From contig JAGLQP010000147.1 of the NCBI GenBank assembly GCA_023136785.1, positions 1 to 5,633 of the forward strand: a stretch of DNA of 5,633 nucleotides. Direction: 5' to 3'. This DNA comes from Spirochaetales bacterium. Its GTDB lineage: Bacteria; Spirochaetota; Spirochaetia; SZUA-6; DRHE01. The notes below the pieces were generated by a model that searched no databases, was not told the origin of the DNA, and saw only the letters and a list, made by a program, of their open reading frames with translations. Shown piece after piece: positions 5,472 to 5,633 of this stretch (positions within the stretch are counted from its first letter, which is position 1; each line of letters starts with the position of its first letter). Position numbers and translations under genes: made by a program.

Positions 5472-5633
5472 CTGCGCTTGCCGCAGCTCCCGGTTGACAG
5501 ATATTTCGCGTTCAGAACACGGCCAACCTGAACAATTCCCTTTTCTTCAGTGATGTCCGAAAGTTGAAGTTCCTGTTCGGCCAGTATCTTAACCAGTTCC
5601 TTTCTCTCCAGTACCCGAAAAACCCCGGTTGAC
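5468..5633 (-). CDS. CsgG/LpoB-like protein, C-terminal end (partial, possibly truncated)
   Basis: On the - strand an open frame enters from the right edge (first complete codon at 5632-5630) and ends at a TAG read from 5470 to 5468, giving 54 visible residues. The segment FRVLERKELVKILAEQELQL followed by SDITEE, VQVGRVLNAKYLSTGS resembles the CsgG/LpoB/HfaB-type fold. There the pattern 'VVER..L..IL.EQ..QLSGL.DE..A..(V/L)GKLLGA.Y...GS' is typical of lipoprotein secretion or PBP-activator proteins of the envelope. Family members normally continue for several more strands after the 'GS', but this frame stops five residues later (CGKRS). Either the gene is 3'-truncated or it belongs to a short variant. 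Its start, any signal peptide and any lipobox lie outside the window. Its stop overlaps the stop of the convergent murD. The GC content at third positions looks lower than in murD. Coding status is likely; family call is moderate. Confidence 0.6.
   Translation of the reverse strand, partial: STGVFRVLERKELVKILAEQELQLSDITEEKGIVQVGRVLNAKYLSTGSCGKRS

Noticed and set aside
5472..5486. Hairpin CTGCG-CTTGC-CGCAG directly after the murD stop, as a terminator
   Set aside because: The stem is only 5 bp and no T run follows on either strand; it also lies within the last codons of the convergent gene. No convincing terminator is seen for either gene.
1..5633. CRISPR arrays, tRNA genes, insertion sequences or attachment sites
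   Set aside because: No regularly spaced repeats, cloverleaf-like segments, transposase motifs or terminal inverted repeats were seen; nearly all bases are accounted for by protein genes.

Overview
The window is a GC-rich bacterial segment, most probably from a member of the Spirochaetota. This is inferred from the style of the MurD protein (N-terminal GLGLHGGGLA motif, NDSAATIP motif) and from the mix of neighbours. No rRNA or other marker gene is present to prove it. Six genes are on or entering the + strand and one partial gene enters from the right on the - strand. Coding density is very high: the only real intergenic gap is about 58 bases, at 231-288.

Layout: (i) 1-230 is the 3' end of a gene for an NFACT-type RNA-binding (RqcH/Tae2/fibronectin-binding-like) protein. 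(ii) 231-288 holds a good -10 box only 11 bases before the next start codon and no Shine-Dalgarno sequence, suggesting a nearly leaderless transcript. (iii) 289-5471 is one tightly packed five-gene unit: a Memo-family protein (AmmeMemoRadiSam system protein B), an AMMECR1-family protein (system protein A), a membrane protein combining a degenerate kinase fold with an external NTF2-like domain, a soluble protein of unknown function, and the peptidoglycan ligase MurD. Neighbouring genes overlap by 11, 4 and 14 bases, with one 25-base gap, so translational coupling is likely. (iv) 5468-5633 on the - strand is the C-terminal end of a CsgG/LpoB-like protein, convergent with murD and sharing its stop-codon bases. 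It appears to stop short of the family's usual end.

How the genes may work together (inference): MurD adds D-glutamate to UDP-MurNAc-L-Ala in the cytoplasm. The membrane pseudokinase-like protein could sense something outside the cytoplasmic membrane and signal inward, as Ser/Thr kinases and pseudokinases do for cell-wall synthesis in other bacteria. The Memo and AMMECR1 proteins belong to a widespread but biochemically unresolved system whose third member, a radical SAM enzyme, is not in this window. The most interesting proposal is therefore a Memo/AMMECR1 - pseudokinase - unknown protein - MurD operon. The most interesting molecular details are the altered active-site motif of the Memo protein, a 10-A tract inside the AMMECR1 gene, the leaderless-type start, and the apparently truncated CsgG-like gene.
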